Source: Neobacillus niacini NBRC 15566
GTDB lineage: Bacteria; Bacillota; Bacilli; Bacillales; Cytobacillaceae
NCBI RefSeq assembly: GCF_001591505.1
Contig: NZ_BCVA01000051.1
Location: forward strand, 1 to 37,620
Direction: 5' to 3'
Length of the DNA stretch: 37,620 nt
Under the pieces are notes generated by a model. The model had not been told where the DNA came from, searched no databases, and saw only the letters and a program-made list of their open reading frames with translations. Positions 30,895-37,620 of this stretch are shown one piece after another (within the stretch, counting starts at the first letter, position 1; each line of letters starts with the position of its first letter). Both the position numbers and the translations under genes were made by a program.

Positions 30895-31716
30895 ATGGAG
30901 TGGATTGTTTTAGTTTTAATCGGGATAGCAGGAAGTTCCTTAGGGAGTTTAATTGGGTTGGGAGGAGGAATTGTTATCGTTCCTTCCTTGCTCTTTTTAG
31001 GTTCCTTGTCTACATTTGGTTATATTTCACCGCAGACAGCCGTGGGTACCTCGCTTTTTACGATGATATTTACCGGACTTTCTTCCACGTTAGCTTATAT
31101 GAAACATAAAACGGTGGATTATAAAAGTGGATTGATTTTTTTGATCGGAAGCGGTCCTGGGAGTATTCTAGGAGCCTGGGTAACGGAGATTTTAGATTTA
31201 AAATCATTTAATTTGTTTTTTGGTATTTTTATCATATTTGTTTCATTTGTATTGCTATTAAAAGATAAATTAAAACCTATACCTTACCAAAAAGATAAGG
31301 GGATTGTCAGAAGCTTTACAGATAACTCAGGAAAGGTCTTTGAATATGGATTTAACCCTGTGATGGGGGTCGTTATTTCATTAATTGTCGGCTTTTTATC
31401 AGGTATTCTAGGGGTTGGCGGTGGATCCTTAATGGTGCCGACTATGATCCTGTTCTTTTTCTTTCCTCCACATGTAGCAACAGCAACATCGATGTTTATG
31501 ATCTTACCAACCTCCATTCTAAGTTCAATTACCCATATCACTTTAGGAAATGTTGATTGGCTTCTTGCATTGGCATTGGTTCCTGGGGCATGGATTGGTG
31601 CAAAGGTCGGTGTCTATTTAAACACAAAATTAAAAAGCAAAACAATTGTTTTTTTACTAAGAACCATATTAATAATCGTCGGCATACGATTAATCTATCA
31701 AGGTATTATTGGCTAA
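30895..31716 (+). CDS. yunE: TauE/SafE family membrane exporter YunE
   Basis: A 273-residue membrane protein with about eight hydrophobic helices in two homologous halves, each with a glycine-rich motif (GSLIGLGGGIVIVPSLLF near the N-terminus and GILGVGGGSLMVPTMILF in the middle). This is the TauE/SafE (DUF81) layout, a family associated with export of sulfite or organosulfonates, although the substrate here is unknown. AAAGGAG precedes the ATG. Only 18 bp separate it from yunF, and it ends 19 bp before yunD. Confidence 0.88.
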   Translation: MEWIVLVLIGIAGSSLGSLIGLGGGIVIVPSLLFLGSLSTFGYISPQTAVGTSLFTMIFTGLSSTLAYMKHKTVDYKSGLIFLIGSGPGSILGAWVTEILDLKSFNLFFGIFIIFVSFVLLLKDKLKPIPYQKDKGIVRSFTDNSGKVFEYGFNPVMGVVISLIVGFLSGILGVGGGSLMVPTMILFFFFPPHVATATSMFMILPTSILSSITHITLGNVDWLLALALVPGAWIGAKVGVYLNTKLKSKTIVFLLRTILIIVGIRLIYQGIIG

Positions 31717-31735
31717 AAAAGGATGCGAGAGATGC

Positions 31736-33088
31736 ATGGAATTCATTCACATATATCATACAAATGATCTTCATAGCCATTTAAAGCGCTGGCCGCGAAT
31801 TCAGCATTTCTTAACTAACCGTAGGGCAAATCATGAAAAAGTTATGGAAGAATTTTTTCTTTTTGACATAGGTGATTTTATAGACCGGTGGCATCCATTT
31901 TCTGAGGGAACTCATGGGAAAGGGAATATTGAACTGTTAAACGAAAGCGGCTATACAGCTGTGACGATCGGTAACAACGAAGGGATCAATTTCCCTTATG
32001 AAGGGCTGAATCATTTGTATGACAACAGGAAGTTTGATGTTGTACTGGCAAATCTTTATAACAATAATGGGCAGTATCCAACATGGCTAATACCATACAA
32101 AATTTATCAGACACAAAGAGGTACGCGAATTGGTGTGATTGGACTAACAGCTTATTTTCCCCTTCTATATGAGCTATTAGGCTGGCAGCTTACAAAACCT
32201 CTAGAAGAGTTAAAAAAATGGATACAGCCACTCAATGCTCAGTCTGATGTCATTATCTTGCTCTCTCACCTTGGACTTACCGATGATGAACAAATTGCAA
32301 GAGAATTTCCGGAAATAGATATTATTCTTGGCGGTCACACCCACCATACACTTCCTGAAGGAAAGTGGGAAGGACAGACATTGCTTGCGGGAGCTGGTAA
32401 GCATGGACGGTATGTGGGGCATGTTTCCATACAAGTTGATGAAAACAACATAATCAGCAAACAAGCAGAATTATATAATGTGTTAGAGCTTCCTCCATTA
32501 CTAGATGAGAAAGCAATTTCCAAGGAACTTTACCGTAAAGGTAAGAAATTATTAAATCAAAAAATTACAACCCTTTCTAAAGTATATCCGCATGACCCAT
32601 TCCAAGAAACAGAGCTTGCACTGCTCCTTTGCCAAGCGCTAAGAGAATGGTGCAAGGCGGATTGTGCATTTTTAAATGGCGGTCTTATCTTAGGTCCGCT
32701 TTCAGGTAATGTGACATTGTATGATTTGTTGTCTATTTGTCCACATCCGATTAATCCCTGTAAAATCCCACTAAACGGCAGTGAATTAAAGGAGGTATTA
32801 CTTGAAACAAGGAATGAAGGCTGGTCACAACAGCATGTGGCAGGTCTCGGTTTTAGGGGAACTGTAATGGGAGCAAGTATATATGACAGAATTACTTTTA
32901 ATGAAAACAACGATATTTATATCAATGGCCATCAACTAGACTTAAACCAGAACTATACGCTGGCTGTACCAGATATGTTTACTTTCGGACACTTTTTCAA
33001 AGATGTTTTTCCTCAAAAGAAAAAGGAATATTTTCTTCCTGAATTTTTACGTGACATTCTTAAATGGAAATTAGAAAAGCAGTCCTAA
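31736..33088 (+). CDS. yunD: 5'-nucleotidase-type metallophosphatase YunD
   Basis: A 450-residue enzyme of the UshA/5'-nucleotidase superfamily: an N-terminal calcineurin-like metallophosphatase with HTNDLHSH (8-15), DIGDFIDR, GNNEG, LLSHLGLTDD and GGHTHHTL, and a C-terminal 5'-nucleotidase domain with FLNGG and related segments. It probably hydrolyses nucleotides or related phosphomonoesters with two metal ions. No signal peptide is visible, so it should be cytoplasmic. ATG 31736 (MEFIHIYHTND) was chosen by family fit; its ribosome binding site is weak (AAAGGA at 31718-31723, or GCGAGAG nearer). The in-frame TTG at 31709 would overlap yunE. Confidence 0.88.
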   Translation: MEFIHIYHTNDLHSHLKRWPRIQHFLTNRRANHEKVMEEFFLFDIGDFIDRWHPFSEGTHGKGNIELLNESGYTAVTIGNNEGINFPYEGLNHLYDNRKFDVVLANLYNNNGQYPTWLIPYKIYQTQRGTRIGVIGLTAYFPLLYELLGWQLTKPLEELKKWIQPLNAQSDVIILLSHLGLTDDEQIAREFPEIDIILGGHTHHTLPEGKWEGQTLLAGAGKHGRYVGHVSIQVDENNIISKQAELYNVLELPPLLDEKAISKELYRKGKKLLNQKITTLSKVYPHDPFQETELALLLCQALREWCKADCAFLNGGLILGPLSGNVTLYDLLSICPHPINPCKIPLNGSELKEVLLETRNEGWSQQHVAGLGFRGTVMGASIYDRITFNENNDIYINGHQLDLNQNYTLAVPDMFTFGHFFKDVFPQKKKEYFLPEFLRDILKWKLEKQS

Positions 33089-33149
33089 AATGAATACACG
33101 CTTTTTCTTTCGCTTTCATAAGTTGATAGTGAGGAAGGGAGTGTGTAAA

Positions 33150-33452
33150 TTGATAGAGTTATCACCGGTAGAGATTAATGGTCACACGTTCTTGGCTGTT
33201 ACCGTCTTACTACCAAAAACTACACTGCTCTCAATAAGCAATGATAAGGGATATATCATGTGCGGTGCTTTAGATGTAGGGTTATTAAATGAAAAGTTAA
33301 AGGATCGCAAAATCATTGCAGCTAGAGCAGTGGGGGTAAGAACCATTGAACAGCTCCTTAATGCTCCAATGGAGTCGGTTACAGTCGAGGCAGAAGCAAT
33401 CGGTATTACAAAAGGAATGCTCGGAAAAGACGCCTTGTTAAAAATGGTATGA
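33150..33452 (+). CDS. yunC: DUF1805 family protein YunC
   Basis: A 100-residue soluble protein of the DUF1805 family, function unknown. The conserved core GYIMCGALDVGLLNEKL and the IAARAVGVRTIEQLL segment are clear. The TTG at 33150 is preferred because GAGGAAGGGAG (33131-33141) precedes it and the product then has the expected length (about 101 residues in B. subtilis). The in-frame ATG at 33090 would add 20 residues rich in Arg and Phe. A terminator follows. Confidence 0.9.
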   Translation: MIELSPVEINGHTFLAVTVLLPKTTLLSISNDKGYIMCGALDVGLLNEKLKDRKIIAARAVGVRTIEQLLNAPMESVTVEAEAIGITKGMLGKDALLKMV

Positions 33453-33478
33453 AAGCTTGCATTACTGCAGGCTTTTTC
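33452..33478 (+). terminator. Intrinsic terminator after yunC
   Basis: A 9-bp stem AAAGCTTGC / GCAGGCTTT with one wobble pair and a 6-nt loop, followed by Ts. It overlaps the stop codon. Confidence 0.82.
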
Positions 33479-33557
33479 TTATGTAAAGACTGCGGTAAAT
33501 TTATAGGCTAGTTCATCTCCTTCCCGCATACATATAACATGTAAGGGGGGATCATTT

Positions 33558-34313
33558 TTGGTTAAGTTTCGAGTGCGTCACCGAAAAAAGGGACCGTTAC
33601 CTTTCCGATACGTTTTTTTATTATCATTTGTTTTTTTTCTATTGTCTACTGCAATGGGAATCTGGCTGGTTAACAAAGGAATTGAACCTTCCTTAATGAG
33701 ATATGCGGAATCCAAAACAAAGCAAATCGCTTCACAGGTTATCAATAAGGCAATTAACAAAAAAACGGTAGAAGTGGGAGATGTCATTGCTGTTGAAGCC
33801 GGTCAAAATGGCGCGCAGCCAAGTGCAAGTTTAAAAACGGAAATCATAAATCAGAAATTATCCGAAATCACGAATGAAATACAGAAAAACTTAAACGCTG
33901 CTGAAAAAGGGGACCTTGATTCACTAGAGAAATTAACAGATGTTGATATTGAGGTAAATACAGAACAACAGGATGGGATTGTGTGGAATGTACCGCTTGG
34001 TCAAGCAACCAACATGGCTTTGCTAGGGAATTTAGGTCCTAAAATCCCTGTACGGTTTCATGCGATTGGGGAAGTACGTCCGGATGTGAAAATTAACCCA
34101 AAACCAATGGGGATCAATAATACATGGATTGACGTTGCCATTCATCTAGAGGTTTCAGTGCAAATTATTACGCCGTTTGCAACGGAAATTACAAAGTTAG
34201 AACAGAATATCCCAGTCGGAGGAAGATTAATTCAGGGTGATGTTCCGCAATTTTATAATAATGGCGGGAATGGTGTTACCCCATCGATTCAAATACCTTC
34301 TCCGCAAAATTAA
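33558..34313 (+). CDS. yunB: Sporulation protein YunB
   Basis: A 251-residue protein with one N-terminal membrane helix (about 17-38, after a basic RHRKKG stretch) and a large extracytoplasmic domain. The central NVPLGQATNMALLGNLGPKIPVRFHAIGE segment is characteristic of YunB, required for efficient sporulation in B. subtilis, where it is made in the mother cell. It has visible similarity in style to YlmC/SpoIIR-neighbour proteins but no known catalytic motif. The start is a TTG 7 nt after AAGGGGGG (33543-33550). It has its own leader after the yunC terminator and converges on lytH. Confidence 0.9.
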   Translation: MVKFRVRHRKKGPLPFRYVFLLSFVFFLLSTAMGIWLVNKGIEPSLMRYAESKTKQIASQVINKAINKKTVEVGDVIAVEAGQNGAQPSASLKTEIINQKLSEITNEIQKNLNAAEKGDLDSLEKLTDVDIEVNTEQQDGIVWNVPLGQATNMALLGNLGPKIPVRFHAIGEVRPDVKINPKPMGINNTWIDVAIHLEVSVQIITPFATEITKLEQNIPVGGRLIQGDVPQFYNNGGNGVTPSIQIPSPQN

Positions 34314-34314
34314 A

Positions 34315-34343
34315 AGGACTGTCACCGGACAGTCCTATTTTTT
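34315..34343. terminator. Bidirectional terminator between yunB and lytH
   Basis: A perfect 9-bp stem AGGACTGTC / GACAGTCCT with the loop ACCG, with an A run on one side and a T run on the other. It contains the end of lytH. Confidence 0.92.
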
Positions 34344-35324
34344 CGATTTTAATGCCTGTCTTTCTTGCTGTTTCCACAATCGTAAATGCGGGGTTGGGTC
34401 AAATGACCATTCGGTATAACCGTTATCTTTATACATTCCATAGTGCAAATGCGGCGGGAATTTACCAGATGTCCCTGGCGGTCCATATCCTGAACTGCCT
34501 ACACCGCCAATTAAAGACCCGGGTTCAACGATTTGACCAACTTTTAAATCTTTAGCAAAACCGCTAAGATGAGCAAAATAATGATACGTATTATTAATAT
34601 CACGAATTCCAACTCTCCAGCCGCCGAACTTGTTCCAGCCCTTCATTTCCACTATGCCATAGTTGGTAGCACGTACAGGAACACCGTATCCTGCAAAAAT
34701 ATCAGTACCTTCATGCATTCTACGGCCACCCCAGCCTCTCGCATCGCCCCATGTACTGCGATAACTGTGATTACTGCGTAATGGCAGCGGGAATACATGG
34801 GTATCTAAGTCTAACCGGCCAAAATGGCGGTACATTTTCGCCTTTCCAACGATCATACCAACTGTTTTGTCACGGTGATAATAATTCCATAATCCAATTT
34901 TTATATTATCATCGTCAGTTCCATATGAAAGGAGATAATTAGCGAAAGTATATAATACATCCTCATCACTCTTTAAACTGGCTTTTCCATCTCCATCTCC
35001 ATCGACGCCCATACCGTTGAAAAATTGGATAATTGCTGGGTTTTCTTCTTCAGGAATTGGATTAGCGGGTCCAGCCCATTTTTCCGGAGTGAAATAAATA
35101 CCAATTACACTTTCCGGCTTTGGCAAATCTTTGCGTACCTGCCGTATACTCCTCTCATACTGATCCACGGCTGCTAAGTAATACCATGGAATTAATGTAA
35201 CGGTTTCAACCTTTTTGTATAGTTTCATTCTTTCCTGATACTCATCAGGACCTTTAGCATGAGCATCCCTGAGAGAAAAGCTCATTAATAAGAGGATTGT
35301 TCCAATTATCAGAAATGCCCGCAC
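34335..35324 (-). CDS. lytH: Sporulation-specific L-Ala-D-Glu endopeptidase LytH (M23)
   Basis: A 329-residue exported M23 metallopeptidase that matches B. subtilis LytH, which trims stem peptides to single L-Ala side chains in the spore cortex. It has an N-terminal signal peptide (likely cut after AHA, residue 23), a lytic-transglycosylase-like helical part with an EF-hand-like DGDGDGKASL (108-117), and a C-terminal M23 domain with Zn ligands His204 and Asp208 (HEGTD) and HLH at 292-294. The GTG start follows GGAGG on the minus strand. It is convergent with yunB and divergent from lipA. A SigK-type -10 lies upstream, in line with late mother-cell expression. Confidence 0.92.
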   Translation of the reverse strand: MRAFLIIGTILLLMSFSLRDAHAKGPDEYQERMKLYKKVETVTLIPWYYLAAVDQYERSIRQVRKDLPKPESVIGIYFTPEKWAGPANPIPEEENPAIIQFFNGMGVDGDGDGKASLKSDEDVLYTFANYLLSYGTDDDNIKIGLWNYYHRDKTVGMIVGKAKMYRHFGRLDLDTHVFPLPLRSNHSYRSTWGDARGWGGRRMHEGTDIFAGYGVPVRATNYGIVEMKGWNKFGGWRVGIRDINNTYHYFAHLSGFAKDLKVGQIVEPGSLIGGVGSSGYGPPGTSGKFPPHLHYGMYKDNGYTEWSFDPTPHLRLWKQQERQALKSKK

Positions 35325-35355
35325 AGGAATCCTCCTTCCGAATATTGTACGCTTT

Positions 35356-35364
35356 TAGTTTATG
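35356..35364 (-). promoter_or_regulatory. Candidate SigK -10 of lytH
   Basis: On the minus strand CATAAACTA fits the SigK -10 consensus CATANNNTA, about 32 bp before the GTG. No AC-type -35 was found at 16-17 bp. B. subtilis lytH is known to depend on SigK. Confidence 0.45.
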
Positions 35365-35490
35365 AATTTTAGGCTATTTCATTATGAACAAAAATTGGAA
35401 ATAGGAGTTTGCGGAGTTGTCTGCTTGTTGTTGTTACAAAAAGTATGGTAAAGTGACAAGGAGCAAACTCATTTATAGGGGTGTAGAAAC

Positions 35491-36408
35491 GTGAGCAGGA
35501 ATAGTGATTACCTTAGAAAACCAGAATGGTTAAAAATAAAATTAAATACGAATGAACATTATACAGGCTTAAAAAAAATGATGCGTGAAAAAAATCTCCA
35601 TACGGTTTGTGAAGAAGCACGCTGCCCAAATATCCACGAATGTTGGGCTGAGAGAAGAACGGCTACCTTTATGATCCTTGGTGATACATGTACACGTGCT
35701 TGTCGTTTCTGTGCTGTTAAAACAGGTTTACCAACAGAATTAGATTTGGCAGAACCGGAACGAGTGGCAGACTCTGTTCAATTAATGAACTTAAAACATG
35801 TTGTAGTAACAGCCGTAGCTAGGGATGATTTAAAAGATGGCGGTGCAGCTGTTTTTGCTGAAACGGTTAGAGCCATTAGAAGAAAAAATCCTTTTACAAG
35901 CATTGAAGTTCTTCCTTCGGATATGGGAGGAAAAGAAGAAAATTTAGCTTTGTTAATGGACGCAAAACCTGACATTCTAAATCATAACATTGAAACGGTA
36001 AGACGATTAACACCAAGAGTTAGAGCACGTGCAAAGTATGACCGCTCATTAGAATTTTTACGTAGAGCCAAAGAAATGCAGCCAGCGATTCCAACCAAAT
36101 CCAGCTTAATGGTTGGACTTGGCGAAACAAGAGAAGAAATTATCGAGGTCATGGATGACTTACGAGCAAATGGTGTGGACATTATGACGATAGGACAATA
36201 CTTACAACCCTCTAAGAGCCATCTGAAGGTTGAAAAATATTATAGCCCTGAAGAATTCGCTGAATTACGCGAAATTGCCCTTACAAAAGGTTTTAGTCAT
36301 TGTGAAGCAGGTCCATTGGTTCGTTCATCCTACCATGCAGATGAACAGGTGAATGCTGCTGCAAAACACAAACAATTACTTGGAGAAGCAGAAGCCAAAG
36401 AAGCTTAA
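35491..36408 (+). CDS. lipA: Lipoyl synthase LipA
   Basis: Radical-SAM enzyme (305 residues) that inserts two sulfur atoms into protein-bound octanoyl chains to make lipoyl groups. Both 4Fe-4S sites are visible: auxiliary Cys40, Cys45 and Cys51 (C-X4-C-X5-C) and radical-SAM Cys67, Cys71 and Cys74 (CTRACRFC). The C-terminal GPLVRSSYHAD holds the Ser that ligates the auxiliary cluster. The start is a GTG 7 nt after AGGGGTG (35477-35483). It depends on Fe-S assembly (suf operon) and acts on GcvH-type domains, both encoded in this window. Flanked by lytH (divergent) and a terminator. Confidence 0.97.
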   Translation: MSRNSDYLRKPEWLKIKLNTNEHYTGLKKMMREKNLHTVCEEARCPNIHECWAERRTATFMILGDTCTRACRFCAVKTGLPTELDLAEPERVADSVQLMNLKHVVVTAVARDDLKDGGAAVFAETVRAIRRKNPFTSIEVLPSDMGGKEENLALLMDAKPDILNHNIETVRRLTPRVRARAKYDRSLEFLRRAKEMQPAIPTKSSLMVGLGETREEIIEVMDDLRANGVDIMTIGQYLQPSKSHLKVEKYYSPEEFAELREIALTKGFSHCEAGPLVRSSYHADEQVNAAAKHKQLLGEAEAKEA

Positions 36409-36449
36409 CATGAAAAGTGGAAGCTCCTAGGTGTGGCAGCTAGACAATA

Positions 36450-36485
36450 AAAAGAGTTCAGTCCACTTTGGGCTGAACTCTTTTT
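36450..36485. terminator. Bidirectional terminator between lipA and the yutC-like gene
   Basis: A 16-bp stem (36450-36465 with 36469-36484, core GAGTTCAG / CTGAACTC, one G-U pair) with a 3-nt loop and flanking A and T runs. Confidence 0.93.
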
Positions 36486-36486
36486 A

Positions 36487-37122
36487 TTAGCGGGTTGTAT
36501 TCATATTATCATCAGCGGTAGCACCATTTTCGTCTTCACTATCGCTCATACGATTGCCTTGCGGTGACTTCTTCATTTGTGTAATTAAACCATTCACTAA
36601 ATTTCTGGCATTATGGCTTGTTGAATCTAAATTTGCCAGGTTTTCCACATCACGCATTAATTTTGTATTGTCTGATACATATACATGATAGTATCTAGGG
36701 ACAACAGACATAGCCGTTCTCTTTACTTGGTCCGCAGTATGGTTACGATCTTTGGAGTCAGTATCATAGGAAACAAGAACCTCTTGGTCGGTAACAAGTG
36801 TGGCAACATCATTTACATTCGGTATATCTGTGCTTAGCTGACTAATAATATTAGCCACCTGTTCACGGTCTATAGCTGCATAGTGTTGCATTCCCCCACG
36901 GTCACCCTTAATGGGGCTTTTTTGATGACGGACAAAGCCGTAATCATCACTAACATTTCGAACACCCTGACTGCCGCCTTCATTATAAAGCTCTTCACGT
37001 TTGTTATTGACATTAATGGTATCTCCGCTTTCTTTATAAACATCACGGTTGGCCATATCCCTAGAGCAGCCTGCTGCTGTAAGGAGTAAACAAAAAACAA
37101 TCATCATCGACCATTTATTCAT
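36487..37122 (-). CDS. yutC: YhcN/YlaJ family sporulation lipoprotein (YutC-like)
   Basis: A 211-residue lipoprotein with lipobox TAAGC (Cys19) and a C-terminal YhcN/YlaJ-type domain (about 85-180; REQVANIISQLSTDIPNVNDVATLVTDQEVLVSY), a family linked to spore formation and germination. Function is unknown at the biochemical level. ATG 37122 follows AGGAGGTG (37129-37136 on the minus strand); the GTG at 37131 overlaps that site. The C-terminus is rich in Ser, Asp, Glu and Asn. Its place next to lipA and yutD matches B. subtilis yutC. Confidence 0.85.
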   Translation of the reverse strand: MNKWSMMIVFCLLLTAAGCSRDMANRDVYKESGDTINVNNKREELYNEGGSQGVRNVSDDYGFVRHQKSPIKGDRGGMQHYAAIDREQVANIISQLSTDIPNVNDVATLVTDQEVLVSYDTDSKDRNHTADQVKRTAMSVVPRYYHVYVSDNTKLMRDVENLANLDSTSHNARNLVNGLITQMKKSPQGNRMSDSEDENGATADDNMNTTR

Positions 37123-37170
37123 TTTAAGCACCTCCTTTTTATAGAATAGCCAAATAACTGATTTTTTTTC

Positions 37171-37199
37171 TTAGTAATTGATGGTGAATCGGTTATAAT
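37171..37199 (+). promoter_or_regulatory. Probable promoter of yutD
   Basis: A perfect TATAAT (37194-37199) with a weak TTAGTA -35 (37171-37176) at 17 bp. Transcription would start about 30 bp before the ATG. Confidence 0.5.
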
Positions 37200-37236
37200 G
37201 AAAGAAAGATTTACTGGTAAAATTTGAGGTGATTAC

Positions 37237-37512
37237 ATGATCAATATAAACGGCACCGCATATGAAATCGTGCAGGAGCATAGAGAGGCCTTTAATGAGG
37301 AAGCTCTAAAAGCAAGGTATAGTGACATATTATCCAGATATGATTATATTGTTGGGGATTGGGGATACGGACAACTCCGGCTAAAAGGCTTTTTTGAAGA
37401 TCAGAATCAAAAAGCAACATTTGACACCAAAATCAGTACATTAAGTGAATATTTATATGAATACTGTAATTTTGGCTGTGCGTATTTTGTCTTGAAAAAA
37501 GTGAAGAAGTAA
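37237..37512 (+). CDS. yutD: YutD family protein (DUF1027)
   Basis: A 91-residue soluble protein of unknown function. The segment YDYIVGDWGYGQLRLKGFF and the C-terminal YLYEYCNFGCAYFVLKK are the recognisable YutD features, the latter with two cysteines. GAGGTGA (37225-37231) precedes the ATG. It is shorter than some homologues, which carry an extra basic tail. Followed by a terminator and a convergent partial gene. Confidence 0.92.
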   Translation: MININGTAYEIVQEHREAFNEEALKARYSDILSRYDYIVGDWGYGQLRLKGFFEDQNQKATFDTKISTLSEYLYEYCNFGCAYFVLKKVKK

Positions 37513-37516
37513 TAAA

Positions 37517-37546
37517 AAAAAGGCTGGCCAAAGCGGCTAGCCTTTT
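37517..37546. terminator. Bidirectional terminator after yutD
   Basis: AAAAGGCTGGCC pairs with GGCTAGCCTTTT (one mismatch or wobble in the middle, 5-nt loop), flanked by A and T runs, so it can serve yutD and the convergent gene. Confidence 0.8.
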
Positions 37547-37558
37547 CATGTAATATTC

Positions 37559-37620
37559 TTAAGCTTCTGTCACATTCGGAAAAGGAAGAGCCAAAAAAGC
37601 AAGAGCTTGTCCGAAGTCGT
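37559..37620 (-). CDS. Partial minus-strand gene, C-terminal 19-20 codons
   Basis: The minus strand reads DFGQALAFLALPFPNVTEA and then TAA (37559-37561) up to the window edge. Its stop lies 13 bp from the terminator, which supports a real gene end. The fragment is too short to identify a family. Confidence 0.45.
   Translation of the reverse strand, partial: DFGQALAFLALPFPNVTEA

Noticed and set aside
33506..33534. SigE promoter of yunB
   Set aside because: CATACATA (33527-33534) resembles the SigE -10, but no acceptable -35 is found 13-15 bp upstream, so the site was not listed although SigE control is expected from B. subtilis.

Overview
The window looks like the chromosome of an AT-rich, endospore-forming, aerobic Gram-positive rod of the Bacillaceae (Bacillus, Neobacillus or Priestia type). 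The evidence is the gene content: sporulation genes (yuzL, yunB, lytH, a YhcN/YlaJ-type lipoprotein), strong Bacillus-type ribosome binding sites with frequent TTG and GTG starts, sites for GlnR/TnrA, Fur and FadR, and gene order that matches long stretches of the yus-yur-yun-yut region of B. subtilis. All assignments come from reading the sequence and remembered family features; no database search was run.

Layout. 1-431: a 52-bp tandem array in which each unit holds an 11-bp-stem hairpin. 473-3555: uppP (minus), a GalT/HIT-like DUF4931 protein and a RodA/FtsW-type SEDS protein. 3597-8707: a complete Fur-regulated siderophore-iron module, with a divergent binding lipoprotein, two FecCD permeases, an ATPase, a FhuF-type 2Fe-2S reductase and YusU. 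8913-10277: a type I glutamine synthetase paralogue under a GlnR/TnrA box. 10355-16179: yuzL (minus) and the FadR-controlled beta-oxidation operon fadN-fadA-fadE. 16357-18814: yusI, gcvH, yusG, yusF, yusE, yusD. 18825-23063: a metY-like O-acetylhomoserine sulfhydrylase with an apparent N-terminal frameshift, a SAM (S-box) riboswitch and metN-metP-metQ. 23513-28737: the sufCDSUB Fe-S assembly operon. 28912-29940: an AT-rich membrane acyltransferase, probably accessory. 30031-34313: yunF-yunE-yunD-yunC-yunB. 34335-37512: lytH (minus), lipA, a yutC-like lipoprotein (minus) and yutD. 37559-37620: the last 20 codons of a minus-strand gene.

How the genes connect. The siderophore module brings in and probably reduces ferric iron, which SufCDSUB uses to build Fe-S clusters; LipA is an Fe-S radical-SAM enzyme that lipoylates proteins such as GcvH. 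The fad genes make acetyl-CoA from fatty acids. metY and metNPQ supply methionine by synthesis and uptake. No tRNA, rRNA, CRISPR array, transposase or phage gene was seen. Most of the window is ordinary core genome. The parts worth a second look are the hairpin array, the metY frameshift, the glutamine synthetase paralogue that lacks the residue aligned with Arg62 of B. subtilis GlnA, the variant FhuF cysteine motif with its overlapping yusU, and several regulatory sites.
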